A DNA stretch of 64,000 nucleotides from Microbacterium ureisolvens (lineage in GTDB: Bacteria; Actinomycetota; Actinomycetes; Actinomycetales; Microbacteriaceae): positions 121,849 through 185,848 of the forward strand of contig NZ_JADIJE010000010.1 of the NCBI RefSeq assembly GCF_015278315.1, given 5' to 3'. The notes beneath the pieces were generated by a model that saw only the letters and a list, made by a program, of their open reading frames with translations, had not been told where the DNA came from and made no database searches. Numbering within the stretch: position 1 is the first letter of the stretch; each line of letters starts with the position of its first letter. The position numbers were made by a program, and so were the translations under genes. Shown piece by piece: positions 38,107 to 46,696 of this stretch.

Positions 38107-38610
38107 ATGGCGACACAAAAGGCGCGTGGGGTGATCTTCATCCACTCCGCGCCACGGGCGTTGTGCCCCCACCTCGAGTGGGCGGTTGGTCGAGCGCTCG
38201 GCCGCGGGGTCAGCTTCGACTGGGCCGATCAGCCCGTCCTCGCCGGGAGCCGCCGCGCCGAGTTCTACTGGGAGGGCCCCGCCGGCACCGGCTCGGCCTT
38301 GGCTACCGCCATCCGCGGGTGGGAGCATCTGCGGTTCGAGGTGACCGAAGACCCCACGCCGCGCAGTGACGGCGGCCGATGGCTGCACACGCCGGGACTC
38401 GGCATCCACTACGCCCAGACCGACACCGCGGGCAACGTCGTCATCGGCGAAGACCGCATCCGCTACGCGATGGAGATCGCCGGCGGTGACGCGTTCGAGC
38501 TGCAGCGCGAGCTCGACGTGGCCCTCGGTGCCGCATGGGATGAGGAGCTGGAGCCGTTCCGGCACGCCAGCGACGACGCGCCGGTCGTCTGGCTCCACAA
38601 GGTGGGATAG
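38107..38610 (+). CDS. DUF3145 domain-containing protein
   Basis: A soluble protein of 167 residues from the actinobacterial DUF3145 family, of unknown role. Family hallmarks are GVIFIHSAPRALCPHLEWA at the N-terminus, FDWADQPVLAGSRRAEFYW, and GLGIHYAQTDTAGNVVIGEDRI in the middle (the last about residues 97-118). ATG at 38107 follows CGGAGAG. A GATAAT box at 38022-38027 may be its promoter. It is convergent with fabF, with a shared hairpin between. Confidence 0.88.
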   Translation: MATQKARGVIFIHSAPRALCPHLEWAVGRALGRGVSFDWADQPVLAGSRRAEFYWEGPAGTGSALATAIRGWEHLRFEVTEDPTPRSDGGRWLHTPGLGIHYAQTDTAGNVVIGEDRIRYAMEIAGGDAFELQRELDVALGAAWDEELEPFRHASDDAPVVWLHKVG

Positions 38611-38703
38611 CCCCGCAGACGCAGGCGGTGCGAGGCGCCACTACCGAGGCTCGGAGGCCGTGAATCCCGGGCCGCGGGACCGCGAACCACCGCCTGACAC
38701 GAC

Positions 38704-38749
38704 AGACGCCCCCGGACTTCGAGCTCGTCGAAGCTCTCCGGGGGCGTCT
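38704..38749. terminator. Bidirectional terminator between DUF3145 gene and fabF
   Basis: Outer arms AGACGCCCCCGG and CCGGGGGCGTCT are perfectly complementary, with a second smaller inverted repeat inside. It serves both convergent genes. Confidence 0.75.
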
Positions 38750-38770
38750 TCGCGTGTCGTCGCGGCGGGC

Positions 38771-40009
38771 TCAGACCGACGCGAACGCGGCGACGGCGTT
38801 GTGCCCGCCGAAACCGAACGAGTTGCTGATCGCCAGCTGCGCCCCGTCGCCCAGCGGCGTGGGAGTGCTCGAGATGCGGAACGGCACCTCGGGGTCCTGG
38901 GTCGTCAGGTTGATGGTCGGCGGAGCGACGCGGTTCTGCAGCGCGAGCACCGTGAAGATCGCCTCGAGGGCGCCCGTGCCGCCGAGCAGATGGCCGGTCG
39001 ACGCCTTCGTGGCAGAGACCGGGATCTCGTCGATGCGCTCACCGAAGACCGAGCGCAGCGCCGTGTACTCGTTGGGGTCGCCGACCGGCGTCGAGGTGGC
39101 GTGCGCGTTGATGTGGGTGACGTCGTCCACCGACGCGTCGGCCATCTCGAGGGCCATGCGCACTGCGCGCGAGGCGCCGAGACCCTCGGGGTCGTTCGCG
39201 GTGATGTGGTACGAGTCCGCCGTGACGCCGCCGCCGACGACCGCGGCGTAGATCTTGGCGCCGCGCGCGCGGGCGTGCTCCTCGGTCTCGAGGATGAGCA
39301 CGGCGGCGCCTTCGCCCATGACGAAGCCGTCGCGGTCGACGCTGCAGGGGCGTGAGGCGGTCGCGGGGTCGTCGTTGCGCTTGGACAGCGCCTGCATCGA
39401 CGAGAACGCCGCGATGGTCACGGGGTGGATGACCGATTCGGTCCCGCCCGCGATCACGACGTCGGCGTAGCCGGCGCGGATGTGCTCGATCGCGTTCACG
39501 ATCGACTCGGTGCTCGACGCGCATGCGCTCGCGACCGTCCGCGCGTAGGCGCGCGCGTTGAAGTGGAGGGAGAGGTTGCCCGCGGCCGCGTTGGGCATGA
39601 GCATCGGGACCGTCATCGGCAGGACGCGCCGGGCGCCCTTCTCGCGCAGCGTGTCCCACCCGTTGAGGAGCGTCCACAGCCCGCCGATGCCCGTGGCGAA
39701 GTCGACGCCGAGGCGGTCGGGGTCGATCTCGGGGCTGCCCGCGTCCGCCCACGCTTCCATCGCCGCGACGAGCGCGAACTGCGAGGACGGGTCGAGGCGC
39801 TTGGCCACAGGACGCTCGAGCACGGTGTCGGGCCGCACCTTCGCCTCGGCGGCGAAGGTCACGGGCAGCTGATACTCCTCGACCCAGTCGTACTCCAGGG
39901 TGCGGGCGCCGGAGACGCCGTCCAGGAGTGCGGACCAGCTCTCGGGTGCCGTGCCGCCCAGCGGCGACGATGCGCCGATGCCGGTGACGACGATGCGGGA
40001 GTTGCTCAT
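38771..40009 (-). CDS. fabF: 3-oxoacyl-ACP synthase II (KAS II)
   Basis: Elongating condensing enzyme of type II fatty-acid synthesis. The 412 residues contain the active-site Cys in ASACASSTES and the His residues in INAHATSTPVGD and TKASTGHLLGG. N-terminal VVTGIGASSPLG and C-terminal NSFGFGGHNA are typical. It is the last gene of the fab cluster, 144 bases after acpP, with three tandem hairpins in that gap. Confidence 0.97.
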   Translation of the reverse strand: MSNSRIVVTGIGASSPLGGTAPESWSALLDGVSGARTLEYDWVEEYQLPVTFAAEAKVRPDTVLERPVAKRLDPSSQFALVAAMEAWADAGSPEIDPDRLGVDFATGIGGLWTLLNGWDTLREKGARRVLPMTVPMLMPNAAAGNLSLHFNARAYARTVASACASSTESIVNAIEHIRAGYADVVIAGGTESVIHPVTIAAFSSMQALSKRNDDPATASRPCSVDRDGFVMGEGAAVLILETEEHARARGAKIYAAVVGGGVTADSYHITANDPEGLGASRAVRMALEMADASVDDVTHINAHATSTPVGDPNEYTALRSVFGERIDEIPVSATKASTGHLLGGTGALEAIFTVLALQNRVAPPTINLTTQDPEVPFRISSTPTPLGDGAQLAISNSFGFGGHNAVAAFASV

Positions 40010-40033
40010 GTCGGTCTAGATCCTCATGGTGTG

Positions 40034-40059
40034 CCGGTGGGGGCCGCAGCCCCCACCGG
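40034..40059 (-). other. Hairpin 1 between acpP and fabF
   Basis: Perfect 11-bp inverted repeat CCGGTGGGGGC-CGCA-GCCCCCACCGG. It is the hairpin nearest to fabF and the strongest of the three. Confidence 0.7.
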
Positions 40060-40082
40060 GGGTGTCGCGTCAGCGGACCGGG

Positions 40083-40100
40083 GTGGGGACGCAGCCCCAC
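40083..40100 (-). other. Hairpin 2 between acpP and fabF
   Basis: GTGGGG-ACGCAG-CCCCAC, 6-bp stem, with the same G-run/GCAGCCCC design as hairpin 1. Confidence 0.6.
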
Positions 40101-40127
40101 GGAAGGTCTGTATCAGCGAGACAGGGT

Positions 40128-40142
40128 CGGGGCGATGCCCCG
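40128..40142 (-). other. Hairpin 3 between acpP and fabF
   Basis: CGGGGC-GAT-GCCCCG, 6-bp stem, directly after the acpP stop in the direction of transcription. Confidence 0.6.
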
Positions 40143-40153
40143 CGGGGAGGTGC

Positions 40154-40402
40154 TTACGCCTGGTTCGACGTGATGAAGGTGACGGCGTCGCCGACGGTCT
40201 TGAGGTTCTTCACCTCGTCGTCGGGGATGGTGACGCCGAACTTCTCCTCGGCGTTGACGACGATCGTCATCATCGAGATCGAGTCGATGTCGAGGTCGTC
40301 GGTGAACGACTTCTCGAGGGCGACCTCGTCGGCCGAGATGCCCGTCTCATCGGTGATGAGCTCCGCGAGTCCGGCAAGGACCTCGTCGTTGGTGAATGCC
40401 AT
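40154..40402 (-). CDS. acpP: Acyl carrier protein
   Basis: Small acidic carrier of 82 residues. The phosphopantetheine Ser lies in DDLDIDSISMM (DSI motif) near residue 40. All four helices of the fold can be traced. The ribosome binding site CAGGAGAATCCC is strong. A TAGACT box 57 bases upstream suggests its own promoter inside the fab cluster, fitting the high demand for ACP. Confidence 0.97.
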   Translation of the reverse strand: MAFTNDEVLAGLAELITDETGISADEVALEKSFTDDLDIDSISMMTIVVNAEEKFGVTIPDDEVKNLKTVGDAVTFITSNQA

Positions 40403-40458
40403 GGGATTCTCCTGTTTTTCTTGGGGTACGGGGGTAGGACCCGAGCGGGCCGCGTCTC

Positions 40459-40464
40459 AGTCTA
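40459..40464 (-). promoter_or_regulatory. Possible internal promoter for acpP
   Basis: TAGACT on the minus strand, in the 80-base gap between fabH and acpP. It would give a leader of about 50 bases. Confidence 0.45.
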
Positions 40465-40482
40465 GGGTCGGGGTTCTCCCGG

Positions 40483-41484
40483 TCACGGGAGGACGACCAC
40501 CTGCGCGCCGAAGACCAGTCCGGCGCCGAACCCGATCTGCAGCGCGAGTCCGCCGCTGAGCTCGGGGTGCTCCTCCAGCAGGCGGTGGGTCGCGAGCGGG
40601 ATCGAGGCGGCGGAGGTGTTGCCGGTGGTCTCGATGTCGCGTCCGACCAGGACGGTGTCGGGCAGGCCCAGCTGCTTGGCGAACTCGTCGATGATGCGCA
40701 TGTTCGCCTGGTGGGGGATGAATGCGGCGAGATCGGATGCCTCGACCCCGGCCGCCTCGAGCGCCTGGCGCGCGACCTTCACCATCTCCCAGACGGCCCA
40801 GCGGAACACCGTCGGGCCTTCCTGACGCAGCGTCGGCCACGGCGCAGCGCCGTCGCGGAACTCGGTGAGGGTGTGGTTCATGCCCACGGCCTCGGCCTTC
40901 GAGCCGTCGGAGCCCCACACGGTCGGACCGATGCCGGCGGTGTCGCTCGGGCCGATCACCGCCGCGCCCGCGCCGTCGCCGAGGAGGAACGAGATGCTGC
41001 GGTCGGTCGGGTCGACGATGTCGCTGAGCTTCTCCGTGCCGATGACGACCGCGTAGTGGGCCGCGCCGGCCCGGATGAGGGCGTCGGCCTGGGCGACGCC
41101 GTAGGCGAAGCCGGCGCACGCGGCGTTGACGTCGTATGCGGCGGCCGGGTTCGCTCCCACCCGGTCGGCGACGATCGCCGAGACCGAAGGCGTCTGCTTC
41201 GGGTTGCTGATGGTCGCCACGATGACCGCGTCGACCTGGGACGCGTCGACCCCGGAGCGCTCGATGGCCTCGCGGGCGGCATCCGTCGCCAGATCGATCG
41301 CGTCGGTCTCGGCGACCGCGCGCGTGCGCGTCACGATGCCGGTGCGCTGCCGGATCCACTCGTCGCTGGAATCGATGGGGCCGACCAGGTCGTCGTTGGG
41401 GACGGCGATCTCACCGCGGGCGGCGCCGTAGGCGTAGATGCGCGTGTGGGCGGCGCCGGTGGGCTGGACAAGACTGCGGCTCAT
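40483..41484 (-). CDS. fabH: 3-oxoacyl-ACP synthase III (KAS III)
   Basis: Starts fatty-acid chains by condensing an acyl-CoA primer with malonyl-ACP. The 333 residues carry the catalytic triad as Cys in NAACAGFAYG, His in IPHQANMRI, and Asn in TTGNTSAASIPLA. In Actinobacteria FabH prefers branched primers, giving iso/anteiso fatty acids; this is family knowledge. It lies 15 bases after fabD. Confidence 0.97.
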   Translation of the reverse strand: MSRSLVQPTGAAHTRIYAYGAARGEIAVPNDDLVGPIDSSDEWIRQRTGIVTRTRAVAETDAIDLATDAAREAIERSGVDASQVDAVIVATISNPKQTPSVSAIVADRVGANPAAAYDVNAACAGFAYGVAQADALIRAGAAHYAVVIGTEKLSDIVDPTDRSISFLLGDGAGAAVIGPSDTAGIGPTVWGSDGSKAEAVGMNHTLTEFRDGAAPWPTLRQEGPTVFRWAVWEMVKVARQALEAAGVEASDLAAFIPHQANMRIIDEFAKQLGLPDTVLVGRDIETTGNTSAASIPLATHRLLEEHPELSGGLALQIGFGAGLVFGAQVVVLP

Positions 41485-41499
41485 GCGGGGGTACTCCGG

Positions 41500-42411
41500 T
41501 CAGGCGTCGGCGGCCACCAGCGCGGCGGCGGCCTCCAGGTCGGCGGGTGTCTTGACGGCGACGGCCGGAACGCCGCGCAGCGCGCGCTTCGCGAGCCCGA
41601 CGAGGGTGCCGGCGGGAGAGAGCTCGACGATGCCCGCCACGTCGGACGCGGCGAAGGACGACATGCAGAGGTCCCAGCGGACCGGCGAGGCCACTTGGTC
41701 GACGAGGAGGTCGACGAAGGCCCGCCCGGAGGTCACGGCCGAGCCGTCGCGGTTGGTCCACAGCGTGACACCGGGGTCGGAGACGTCGACATCGGCCGCC
41801 GCGGCACGGAGCTTCTCGACAGCGGGCGCCATGTACTCGGTGTGGAACGCTCCCGCCACCTGCAGGGGGATGACCCGCGTGCCGGCGACCGGGTCGGCGG
41901 CCAGTGCCTGCAGCGCCTCGAGGCTGCCGGCGACGACGAGCTGTCCGCCGCCGTTGTAGTTCGCGGGAGCGAGCCCCAACTCGTCGAGGCGGGCGAGGAC
42001 GGATGCCTCGTCTCCGCCGATCACGGCGCTCATGCCGGTCTCGGCGGCCGCAGCCGCCTCGGCCATCGCGCGGCCGCGGATGCCGACGAGCGTGAGAGCG
42101 GACTCCTCGCTGAGGACGCCCGCCGCCGCGGCCGCGGCGAACTCGCCGACGGAGTGACCGGCGACGCCTGCGATCGCCGCGCGATCGGGCAGCGCGTTCC
42201 ATGAGAGCAGACTCGCCGCGACGATCAGGGGCTGGGCCACCTGGGTGTCGCGGATGCGGTCGGCGTCCCACTCGGTTCCGGCGGCGACGAGGTCGACGCC
42301 GGCCCACTCCGAGTACTGCGAGAGTCGGTCGGCAGCGCCGTCGGATTCGAGCCAGGGAGCCAGGAAGCCGGGGGACTGGGAGCCCTGACCGGGGAAGACC
42401 GCGATTGTCAC
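41500..42411 (-). CDS. fabD: Malonyl-CoA:ACP transacylase
   Basis: Loads malonyl groups onto ACP. The 303-residue protein has FPGQGSQSPG at the N-terminus, the nucleophile in GHSVGEFAAAA, and the catalytic His in GAFHTEYM. It is first of the fabD-fabH-acpP-fabF run and starts about 100 bases after the PucR-type regulator gene ends. Confidence 0.96.
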   Translation of the reverse strand: MTIAVFPGQGSQSPGFLAPWLESDGAADRLSQYSEWAGVDLVAAGTEWDADRIRDTQVAQPLIVAASLLSWNALPDRAAIAGVAGHSVGEFAAAAAAGVLSEESALTLVGIRGRAMAEAAAAAETGMSAVIGGDEASVLARLDELGLAPANYNGGGQLVVAGSLEALQALAADPVAGTRVIPLQVAGAFHTEYMAPAVEKLRAAAADVDVSDPGVTLWTNRDGSAVTSGRAFVDLLVDQVASPVRWDLCMSSFAASDVAGIVELSPAGTLVGLAKRALRGVPAVAVKTPADLEAAAALVAADA

Positions 42412-42514
42412 CGTTCCATCCTGCCAAGGATCACTCGAGGGGTTCTGGCGACACCGTCACAAGAATCCCGCTGTGCTTTGTGCGTGGCCCACACCGTGGA
42501 TGACTCCTGCGACC

Positions 42515-43735
42515 TCAGGCGGACGGGCGTCGCGCCGCCGGCGGGCGACGGCGCGAGGCATCCGTCCCGACCGATCCGAGGATCAGCGCCGTCTGCAGGA
42601 TCAGCGCCTCACGCGGGCCGGTGGCATCCCACCCGATGACCTCAGAGACGCGCTTGAGGCGGTACCGGACGGTGTTCGGGTGCACGAACAGCTCGCGCGC
42701 GGTCGCCTCGAGCGAGCGGCCGTTGTCGAGGTAGGCCCACAGCGTGGATACGAGATCGGCGCTGTGCGACTGCAGGGGGCGGTAGATGCGCTCGACGAGC
42801 GTCAGCTTCGCCAGCGGGTCACCGGCCAGTGCACGCTCGGGGAGGAGGTCGTCGGCCTCGACCGGACGAGGTGCGTGCCGCCACGCGCGCGCGACGGCGA
42901 ACCCGGCGAGGGCTGCGCGTGCACTCTGGCTCGCGTCCACCAGCGCGGGCACGGTGGGACCGAGCACGAGGTAGCCGCCACCGAAGCCCGGCTCGAGGCG
43001 CCGCGCGATCTCGGCGAAGGGGAGGTCGGTCACCGTGTCGTCGGCGACCGCGGACGGCTCCGAGCGCCCCACCACCAGGACGAGGCGCGAACCCTGCACG
43101 CCGATCAGCACGTCGACGCCGAGCTTGCGTGCCGTCCGGCGCAGCTGGTCGACGTCGAACTGCGGGGGAGTCGTGCCCACGAGCACCGCGACCTCGCCGT
43201 GACCGTGCCATCCGAGCGCCGCGATGCGGCTCGGCAGCTCTTCGTCGGCCTCGCCGGTCAGGATCGAGTCCACCACCAGGGCCTCGAGGCGTGCGTCCCA
43301 CAGTCCGCGCGCCTCGGCCGCGCGAGCGTAGACGTCGGCCGCGGCGAAAGCCACTTCGCGCGAGTACAGGAGGATCGCCTCGCGCAGGTGCTCGCCCTTG
43401 CCGGCGACCCGCTCCTCGGTCACCTCCACGGTGACGCGGATGAGCTGGAGCGTCTGCTGCAGGCTCACGCTCCGCAGCAGCTCGCGGGGAGCGGCGGCGA
43501 AGATGTCGGACGCGATCCACGGCGTGGAGCCGGGGTCGTCGTACCACTGGATGAACGACGTGATGCCGGCCTGGGCCACCAGCCCGACGGCGGAGCGTCG
43601 GGCCGGTGGCATCTCGGCATACCAGGGCAGCGTCTCTTCGAGGCGCTTGATCGTGACGGTGGCGAGATCGCCCGAGATGCGTCGCAGCCAGGCGAGCGTC
43701 TCGGGCTTGTCCATCACCTCGGCGGACTTGCCCAT
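42515..43735 (-). CDS. fasR: PucR/CdaR-type regulator of fatty-acid synthesis (FasR-like)
   Basis: A 406-residue protein with a C-terminal PucR-type helix-turn-helix, TARELFVHPNTVRYRLKRVSEV, preceded by a GGDEF-like/CdaR middle domain. In Streptomyces coelicolor the gene in this position, fasR, activates fabD-fabH-acpP-fabF; position and architecture match. Its start is 7 bases after the aceE stop, so it may be made from the aceE transcript. The name is by synteny. Confidence 0.8.
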   Translation of the reverse strand: MGKSAEVMDKPETLAWLRRISGDLATVTIKRLEETLPWYAEMPPARRSAVGLVAQAGITSFIQWYDDPGSTPWIASDIFAAAPRELLRSVSLQQTLQLIRVTVEVTEERVAGKGEHLREAILLYSREVAFAAADVYARAAEARGLWDARLEALVVDSILTGEADEELPSRIAALGWHGHGEVAVLVGTTPPQFDVDQLRRTARKLGVDVLIGVQGSRLVLVVGRSEPSAVADDTVTDLPFAEIARRLEPGFGGGYLVLGPTVPALVDASQSARAALAGFAVARAWRHAPRPVEADDLLPERALAGDPLAKLTLVERIYRPLQSHSADLVSTLWAYLDNGRSLEATARELFVHPNTVRYRLKRVSEVIGWDATGPREALILQTALILGSVGTDASRRRPPAARRPSA

Positions 43736-43742
43736 GGGCGGG

Positions 43743-46472
43743 TCAGCTCTCGCCGCCCGCGTTTCCGCTCGTGCCGGCGGTCACGTCGTGCAGACGGTAC
43801 TTCTGGATCGCCTGAGCGGAGAGGCCGCGGTCGACCGCGCCCTCCTCGGCCAGAGCCTGTAGCGTGCGGACCACGACCGACGGGCCGTCGATCTTGAAGA
43901 ACCGGCGGGCAGCGGCGCGGGTATCGGAGAACCCGAAGCCGTCGGCGCCGAGGGTCGCGAAGCGGTTCGGCACCCACGGACGGATCTGGTCCTGCACCGC
44001 GTGCATGAAGTCGCTCACGGCGACGACCGGACCCGCCGCACCCTGCAGCTTGGTGGTGAGGTACGCCGTGCGCGGCTCCTCCTCCGGGTGGAGGAAGTTG
44101 TGCTCGTCGGCGGCGAGGCCGTCACGACGCAGCTCGCTCCACGAGGTGACCGACCACACGTCGGCCTGCACGCCCCAGTCGTCGCGCAGCAGCTGCTGCG
44201 CCTCGAGCGCCCACGGCACGCCCACGCCCGACGCGAGGATCTGAGCACGCGGCCCCTCGCCCTCGGAGGTCGAGACGCGGTGGATGCCGCGCACGATGCC
44301 GTCAACGTCCACATCGGCCGGCTCAGCCGGCTGCACGAGCGGCTCGTTGTAGACGGTGAGGTAGTACATGACGTTCGGGTCGGGGTGGTTGCCGCCGTAC
44401 ATGCGCTCGATGCCCGAGCGCACGATGTGCGCGATCTCGTACCCGTAGGCCGGGTCGTACGACACGGTCGCGGGGTTGGTCGCGGCGAGCAGCTGCGAGT
44501 GGCCGTCGGCGTGCTGCAGCCCCTCGCCGGTCAGCGTCGTGCGTCCGGCCGTGGCGCCGATGATGAAGCCGCGCGCCATCTGATCGCCCGCCGCCCACTG
44601 GGCGTCACCGGTGCGCTGGAAGCCGAACATCGAGTAGAAGACGTACACCGGGATGAGCGGCTCGCCGTGCGTCGAGTACGACGTGCCCGCGGCGGTGAAC
44701 GCCGCGACGGCGCCTGCCTCGTTGATGCCGACGTGCACGATCTGGCCCTGCGGGCTCTCCTTGTAGGCCAGGAGCAGCTCGCGGTCGACCGACGTGTAGT
44801 TCTGGCCGTGCGGGTTGTAGATCTTCGCGGTCGGGAAGTACGCGTCCATGCCGAAGGTGCGCGCCTCATCGGGGATGATCGGCACGATGCGGTGACCGAA
44901 GTCCTTCGCGCGGAGGAGGTCCTTGAGGAGCCGGACGAAGGCCATCGTGGTGGCGATCTCCTGCGTGCCCGAGCCCTTCTTCGGAAGCGCGTACGCCTCG
45001 TCGCCCGGCAGCTGCAGGCCGACGTGGTGCGTGCGACGCTCGGGCAGGAAGCCGCCCAGGTTCCGGCGGCGCTCCAGCATGTACTGGATCGTCTCGTCGT
45101 TGCCGCCGGGGTTGTAGTACGGCGGGAGGTAGGGGTTCTCCTCGAGCTGCGCGTCCGACACGGGGATCCGCATCGAGTCGCGGAAGTACTTGAGGTCCTG
45201 GAGGGTCATCTTCTTCATCTGGTGGGTCGCGTTGCGGCCCTCGAAGTGATGTCCGAGCCCGTAGCCCTTGATCGTCTTGGCGAGGATCACGGTGGGTTGG
45301 CCCTTGTGCTCGGTCGCGGCCTTGTACGCGGCGTACACCTTGCGGTAGTCCAGGCCGCCGCGGCGCAGCTTGCCCCAGATGTCGTCGTCGGACCAGTCCT
45401 TCACGAGGGCCGCGGTGCGCTCGTCGCGCCCGAAGAAGTGCTCGCGGATGAAGGCGCCGTCCTCGGCACGATAGGTCTGGAAGTCGCCGTCGGGCGTCGT
45501 GTTCATGAGGTGCACGAGCGCGCCGTGGGTGTCCTGCGACAGCAGCTCGTCCCAGCCGCTGCCCCAGACGACCTTGATGACGTTCCAGCCGGCGCCGCGG
45601 AAGAAGCTCTCGAGCTCCTGGATGATCTTGCCGTTGCCGCGCACGGGGCCGTCGAGGCGCTGCAGGTTGCAGTTGACGACGAAGGTGAGGTTGTCGAGCC
45701 CTTCGTTGGCTGCCACCTGGAGCTGGCCGCGGCTCTCGACCTCGTCCATCTCGCCGTCGCCGAGGAAGGCCCACACACGCGAGTTCGAGAGATCCTTGAT
45801 CCCGCGGTTGGTGAGGTACTTGTTCGACATCGCCTGGTAGATGGCGTTGATCGGGCCGAGACCCATCGAGACCGTCGGGAACTGCCAGTACTCCGGCATC
45901 AGGCGCGGGTGCGGGTAGGAGGGGAGGGCGTTGGGAGCCTTCGACTTCTCCTGGCGGAACCCGTCGAGCTGCTCCGAGCTCAGGCGGCCCTCGAGGAAGG
46001 AGCGGGCGTAGATGCCGGGCGAGGCGTGGCCCTGGATGAAGATCTGGTCGCCGCCGGTCGGGTCGTCGAGCCCGCGGAAGAAGTGGTTGAACCCGACCTC
46101 GTAGAGCGAGGCCGACGAGGCGTACGTCGAGATGTGTCCGCCGACGCCGATGCCGGGCCGCTGCGCGCGGTGCACGGTGATCGCGGCGTTCCAGCGGATC
46201 CACCGGCGGTACCGGCGCTCGAGCTCCTCGTCGCCGGGGAACTCGGGCTCGTTGTCGGGGGCGATCGTGTTGATGTAATCCGTGGTGGGCACCTGCGGAA
46301 CATTCAGCTGCAGCTCATGCGAGGTCTGCAGCAGGCTCAGCATGATCTCGCGGCCACGCCCGTGGCCCTTCGCCTGCACGAGCTGCTGCAGGGACTCCTG
46401 CCACTCGGAGGTCTCATCGGGATCGCTGTCGAGGGGTTCCTGCGAGTACGGATCCTGATCGTTGACAGTCAC
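43743..46472 (-). CDS. aceE: Pyruvate dehydrogenase E1 component (homodimeric)
   Basis: Thiamine-diphosphate enzyme that decarboxylates pyruvate for acetyl-CoA synthesis. It has 909 residues of the single-chain E1 type. The ThDP motif begins with GDGEMDE and ends with [29 protein letters not shown] and [19 protein letters not shown] are conserved blocks. GTG at 46472 is chosen because AAAGG precedes it and the upstream in-frame codons do not look like family sequence. E2 and E3 are not in this window. Confidence 0.96.
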   Translation of the reverse strand: MTVNDQDPYSQEPLDSDPDETSEWQESLQQLVQAKGHGRGREIMLSLLQTSHELQLNVPQVPTTDYINTIAPDNEPEFPGDEELERRYRRWIRWNAAITVHRAQRPGIGVGGHISTYASSASLYEVGFNHFFRGLDDPTGGDQIFIQGHASPGIYARSFLEGRLSSEQLDGFRQEKSKAPNALPSYPHPRLMPEYWQFPTVSMGLGPINAIYQAMSNKYLTNRGIKDLSNSRVWAFLGDGEMDEVESRGQLQVAANEGLDNLTFVVNCNLQRLDGPVRGNGKIIQELESFFRGAGWNVIKVVWGSGWDELLSQDTHGALVHLMNTTPDGDFQTYRAEDGAFIREHFFGRDERTAALVKDWSDDDIWGKLRRGGLDYRKVYAAYKAATEHKGQPTVILAKTIKGYGLGHHFEGRNATHQMKKMTLQDLKYFRDSMRIPVSDAQLEENPYLPPYYNPGGNDETIQYMLERRRNLGGFLPERRTHHVGLQLPGDEAYALPKKGSGTQEIATTMAFVRLLKDLLRAKDFGHRIVPIIPDEARTFGMDAYFPTAKIYNPHGQNYTSVDRELLLAYKESPQGQIVHVGINEAGAVAAFTAAGTSYSTHGEPLIPVYVFYSMFGFQRTGDAQWAAGDQMARGFIIGATAGRTTLTGEGLQHADGHSQLLAATNPATVSYDPAYGYEIAHIVRSGIERMYGGNHPDPNVMYYLTVYNEPLVQPAEPADVDVDGIVRGIHRVSTSEGEGPRAQILASGVGVPWALEAQQLLRDDWGVQADVWSVTSWSELRRDGLAADEHNFLHPEEEPRTAYLTTKLQGAAGPVVAVSDFMHAVQDQIRPWVPNRFATLGADGFGFSDTRAAARRFFKIDGPSVVVRTLQALAEEGAVDRGLSAQAIQKYRLHDVTAGTSGNAGGES

Positions 46473-46600
46473 AGAAGACCTTTCGTCGTCTGGCAGATCG
46501 TGCCAGGGAATCGCTACCGGAGCGGCGCGGGCTTTGTCTGCCCTGCACAAACGCACCACCTGCCAGCCTAGCGAGTTCGGGAGGCTGCGGACGCACCTCG

Positions 46601-46606
46601 TAGACT
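46601..46606 (+). promoter_or_regulatory. -10 box of tRNA-Val
   Basis: TAGACT ends 8 bases before the mature tRNA 5' end, so the primary transcript would start almost at the tRNA. Confidence 0.5.
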
Positions 46607-46614
46607 GGCCGCGA

Positions 46615-46687
46615 GGGCCTTTAGCTCAGCTGGTAGAGCGCCACGTTTACACCGTGGATGTCGTCGGTTCGATCCCGGCAGGGCCCA
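46615..46687 (+). tRNA. tRNA-Val (anticodon TAC)
   Basis: Acceptor GGGCCTT pairs with AGGGCCC, anticodon stem CCACG/CGTGG frames loop TTTACAC, and the T arm is GTCGG-TTCGATC-CCGGC. The anticodon TAC is at 46648-46650. The discriminator is A, and CCA is not encoded. Confidence 0.97.
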
Positions 46688-46696
46688 CCGTGAACC

